Origin: Bacteroidota bacterium
GTDB lineage: Bacteria; Bacteroidota; Ignavibacteria; Palsa-1295
Length of the DNA: 64,000 bases
Direction of reading: 5' to 3'
Assembly (NCBI GenBank): GCA_021324735.1
Contig: JAJPIO010000009.1
Location: 248,001-312,000 of the forward strand
This document shows positions 61,796-64,000 of the stretch, piece by piece. Each line of letters begins with the position of its first letter. Positions within the stretch are counted from its first letter, which is position 1. Below the pieces are notes generated by a model. The model was not told where the DNA came from. It searched no databases and was given only the letters and a program-made list of their open reading frames with translations. Made by a program: the position numbers and the translations under genes.

Positions 61796-62920
61796 ATGAG
61801 AAAAGAAAAAGAATCACGCAAGCTCAGCCGTATTGCTTGCGGAGGTATTGCAACGATGGTGTTTGCCCTCGGCCTCGCGGCATGTAATCAACAAACAAAT
61901 CCAACGGAGCCATCCAGCTCATCGTTAGCGACAGTCGACGTGAAAGGCGCAATGCCGTTTGCACCGGACCAGCGACTCGAACAAGCAGCGGATGCTCTCC
62001 AAAAATCCAATGAGGCAACGCTACAAAGCGGTGTTCCGCAGGACCAGATGCTCGCTGCTAAAGTGGCGCACACGAAGGACGTGCAGGAACGTCATACAGC
62101 AGAGCTGCTAAAACATGAAGGAGTCATGGGAACAGGCGTTGGTCTGGAGGCCGATGGCTCGACGAGTCTTGTGGTCTTCGCCCGCCATGCGAAGCCCAGC
62201 AATGTGCCTGCAACGGTAGAAGATCAACAGGTGCACGTCGAAGTAGTTGGAGATATTAAGCCCTTTAGCGGAGTATATACTGGATCCTACCGACCGGTAC
62301 CGGCAGGCGTCAGCATCGGTAACAATAACGAGAACGCTGCCGGTACGCTGGGCTGCGCCGTCAATGTTGGCGGCTATGCTTACATTCTTAGCAATAACCA
62401 TGTGCTTGCACGGCAGAATGCGGCTTCGATCGGGGAATCGATCGGCCAGCCAGGTCCGTACGATAATGGTGGTTATGTGGCTCCGCAGTGCGCGGTTCTC
62501 AGCGCGTTCAAACCGATCTCCTTCACGTCGAACAATACGTTCGATGCCGCATTGGCCGGATACACGACAAATGGTTATGCGTCCGAGGTTAGCGGATATA
62601 CGCCGAGCCATTACACTATGACACCGCAAGTTGGAATGTACGTAAAGAAAACGGGCCGCACGACCGGCTTAACGCACGGACAGATCGCTGCGGTTAACGT
62701 AACGATACAAGTATCGTATAATCAAGGTACTGCGACATTCGTTAATCAGATCTATATTCCGGGTGCTTTCATTCAGCCCGGCGATAGCGGATCGCTGCTC
62801 GTTACGGAATCTGGTAATTATCCAGTAGGACTTTGCTTTGCAGGATCGAGCACTGCATCGTTCGCGAATCCGATCCAGCCAATACTTTCGTATTGGGGAG
62901 CCACGATCATTGGTTCATAA
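61796..62920 (+). CDS. Trypsin-like serine protease, lipoprotein
   Basis: This is an envelope serine peptidase of the chymotrypsin fold. The signal ends in lipobox LAAC (Cys30). A helical segment (about 55-110) leads to the protease fold. The catalytic triad can be placed: His202 in LSNNHVLA, Asp250 in NTFDAALAG and Ser331 in QPGDSGSLLV. Gly-rich strands include CAVNVGGYAY and GRTTGLTHGQI. The region before the fold may act as a pro-segment. Substrate and target are unknown. It faces the convergent RND pump gene across a shared terminator. The 136 bases upstream (61660-61795) are a divergent promoter region. Confidence 0.87.
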   Translation: MRKEKESRKLSRIACGGIATMVFALGLAACNQQTNPTEPSSSSLATVDVKGAMPFAPDQRLEQAADALQKSNEATLQSGVPQDQMLAAKVAHTKDVQERHTAELLKHEGVMGTGVGLEADGSTSLVVFARHAKPSNVPATVEDQQVHVEVVGDIKPFSGVYTGSYRPVPAGVSIGNNNENAAGTLGCAVNVGGYAYILSNNHVLARQNAASIGESIGQPGPYDNGGYVAPQCAVLSAFKPISFTSNNTFDAALAGYTTNGYASEVSGYTPSHYTMTPQVGMYVKKTGRTTGLTHGQIAAVNVTIQVSYNQGTATFVNQIYIPGAFIQPGDSGSLLVTESGNYPVGLCFAGSSTASFANPIQPILSYWGATIIGS

Positions 62921-62937
62921 CCAAAGAAGCGTAAGAC

Positions 62938-62969
62938 TAAAAGGGACATGCACCGCATGTCCCTTTTTT
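62938..62969. terminator. Bidirectional rho-independent terminator
   Basis: The stem AAAAGGGACATGC/GCATGTCCCTTTT has a three-base loop and is followed by a T7 run on the plus strand and a T-run on the minus strand. It separates the convergent protease and efflux-pump genes. Confidence 0.93.
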
Positions 62970-62971
62970 TA

Positions 62972-64000
62972 TTAATGTGTTTCAGAATGCTCGGCAGGCC
63001 CGAGGAGCTGATCCCGCGAACTGCCGCCTAATACCGGATCGGTCTCGAGGTTGAGTTTACGACGGAAGCGCTCTTCGAAGATCGTGTAGATCGTTGGTAC
63101 GAAGAAGAGCGTGAGCAGCGTAGAAAGTGAAAGGCCGCCAATAACCGCAATAGCCAATGGTGCTTGTGTCTTTTCACCGCCAATTCCGACCGCCATGGGG
63201 ATAAGTCCGAGTACGGTAGCAAGTGATGTCATGAGGATGGGCTTTAATCGCGTGCGTCCACCATCGATAACAGCATCTTTTAAGCTCTCGCCACGCATTC
63301 GCAAGTGATTTGTGTAGTCGATAAGAAGAATACCGTTGCTGACTACAATACCGACCATAACGATGATGCCCTGGAAGCTTGTGACCGAAAGCGTAGTATC
63401 GGTTAGAAAGAGCGCCCACAGTACACCGACAATTCCAAATGGTACCGTAAACATGATAATAAACGGATCGAGCAGCGATTGGAATTGCGAAGCCATGACG
63501 ACATAGACAAGAAGGATCGCCAAACCAAAAGCCATGGTAAGATCGCCAAACGTCTTTTGCTGCTGCTCGACGTTTCCACCGACCTTCACCTCGAATCCCG
63601 GAGGAATAGCGATCTGATCGAGCTTGGCCTGAATATCTTTTGCAACGCTGCCAAGATCGCGACCGCTTACTTCCGCCGTGACATCGATGATACGCTGCTG
63701 ATATTTACGATCTATTTGTACCGGCGATGCATCTTGTGTGATATCAGCTATGGAGCCGAGCAGTACTTGTTCTCCGCTCGGTGTCGTTAGCAGAAGCTTC
63801 TTTAGGTCGTCGATATTCTGCCTGTAATTTTCGCTTAACCGGACAAGGATATTGTATTGATTTCCCGTTACCGGATCTGTATAGAGTGACGCTACGGCGC
63901 CATTGATACCAGCATTGATGGTGTTCGAGATCTGCGCAACATCGATTCCCAGTATTCCGGCCTTATCTCGGTCGATATTCACTCGTAATTCAGGCAGGTT
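62972..64000 (-). CDS. RND efflux transporter permease (AcrB/MdtB type), 5'-truncated by the window
   Basis: This is the C-terminal part of an inner-membrane proton-driven pump of the HAE1/MdtB type that exports drugs or other compounds with an adaptor and outer-membrane channel. The frame stays open past the window edge (the first codons read NLPELRVNIDRDKAGILG). Porter-domain segments (DAGINGAVASLYTDP-like and DITQDASPVQIDRKYQQR) are followed by TM helices. The TM blocks are LVYVVMASQFQSLLDPFII, FGIVGVLWAL, NGILLIDYTNHLR (equivalent to the family's 'GIVVNNAILLVD') and LIPMAVGIGGEKTQAPLAIA. The end is normal. Partner genes would be upstream, outside the window. Confidence 0.95.
   Translation of the reverse strand, partial: NLPELRVNIDRDKAGILGIDVAQISNTINAGINGAVASLYTDPVTGNQYNILVRLSENYRQNIDDLKKLLLTTPSGEQVLLGSIADITQDASPVQIDRKYQQRIIDVTAEVSGRDLGSVAKDIQAKLDQIAIPPGFEVKVGGNVEQQQKTFGDLTMAFGLAILLVYVVMASQFQSLLDPFIIMFTVPFGIVGVLWALFLTDTTLSVTSFQGIIVMVGIVVSNGILLIDYTNHLRMRGESLKDAVIDGGRTRLKPILMTSLATVLGLIPMAVGIGGEKTQAPLAIAVIGGLSLSTLLTLFFVPTIYTIFEERFRRKLNLETDPVLGGSSRDQLLGPAEHSETH

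Overview
The window reads as chromosomal DNA from a Gram-negative bacterium of the Bacteroidota/FCB group, possibly near the Ignavibacteria/Kapabacteria lineages. The lineage within the group is inference. The evidence is a PorQ-type protein of the type IX secretion system (T9SS), at least five large secreted proteins ending in T9SS-type sorting domains, a PorE-like PD40-CRD-OmpA protein, many outer-membrane barrels and lipoproteins, and frequent TTG/GTG starts. No rRNA, CRISPR array, insertion sequence or prophage was seen. The only RNA gene found is an initiator tRNA.

Layout. 1-4.2 kb: the 3' part of an acyl-CoA (methylmalonyl-CoA type) mutase catalytic subunit, an ECF sigma factor overlapping a one-TM partner, and a divergent beta-propeller lipoprotein. 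4.3-13.6 kb: envelope proteins (OmpA-like protein, cell-wall amidase, beta-barrel, di-haem peroxidase) mixed with a zinc-type CDF transporter, YebC, a GNAT enzyme and an acetylornithine-type aminotransferase. 13.7-17.5 kb: a minus-strand cluster of an EnvC-like degenerate M23 protein, a VWA protein and lysS. 17.6-21.1 kb: a 1162-residue T9SS cargo with five Cys-paired repeats of about 105 residues. 21.1-30.4 kb: holA, a STAS protein with an acidic tail, the c-di-AMP phosphodiesterase PgpH, XerD, a GT-C glycosyltransferase, PorQ, a methyltransferase and tRNA-fMet.

30.4-42.4 kb: a long minus-strand region. It holds rpe, a LacD-type aldolase, an ECF sigma factor, a zinc-finger anti-sigma factor and a thioredoxin-like lipoprotein that has lost its cysteines, apparently as one run of genes. 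An M1 aminopeptidase coupled to a thioredoxin-TPR protein, another T9SS cargo, an NAD-dependent epimerase, a bacilliredoxin and a duplicated-domain lipoprotein follow. 42.5-54.3 kb: a second GT-C enzyme, rsgA, a lipoprotein FKBP, the PorE-like protein with a translationally coupled lipoprotein, and two Asp-box propeller cargoes. 54.3-64 kb: asparaginase, a DUF486 protein, ruvB, an O-methyltransferase, an endoglycoceramidase-like GH5 enzyme, a TIGR03118 propeller, a trypsin-like lipoprotein and the end of an RND efflux pump.

Most genes serve the cell envelope: export through T9SS, peptidoglycan cleavage and anchoring, periplasmic redox and folding, and surface propellers. Two sigma-factor modules could regulate part of this. 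The observations most worth following are the Cys-repeat cargo, the sigma/anti-sigma/Cys-less thioredoxin module, the degenerate EnvC-like protein, the STAS-acidic-tail protein, and several unexplained repeats in intergenic DNA.
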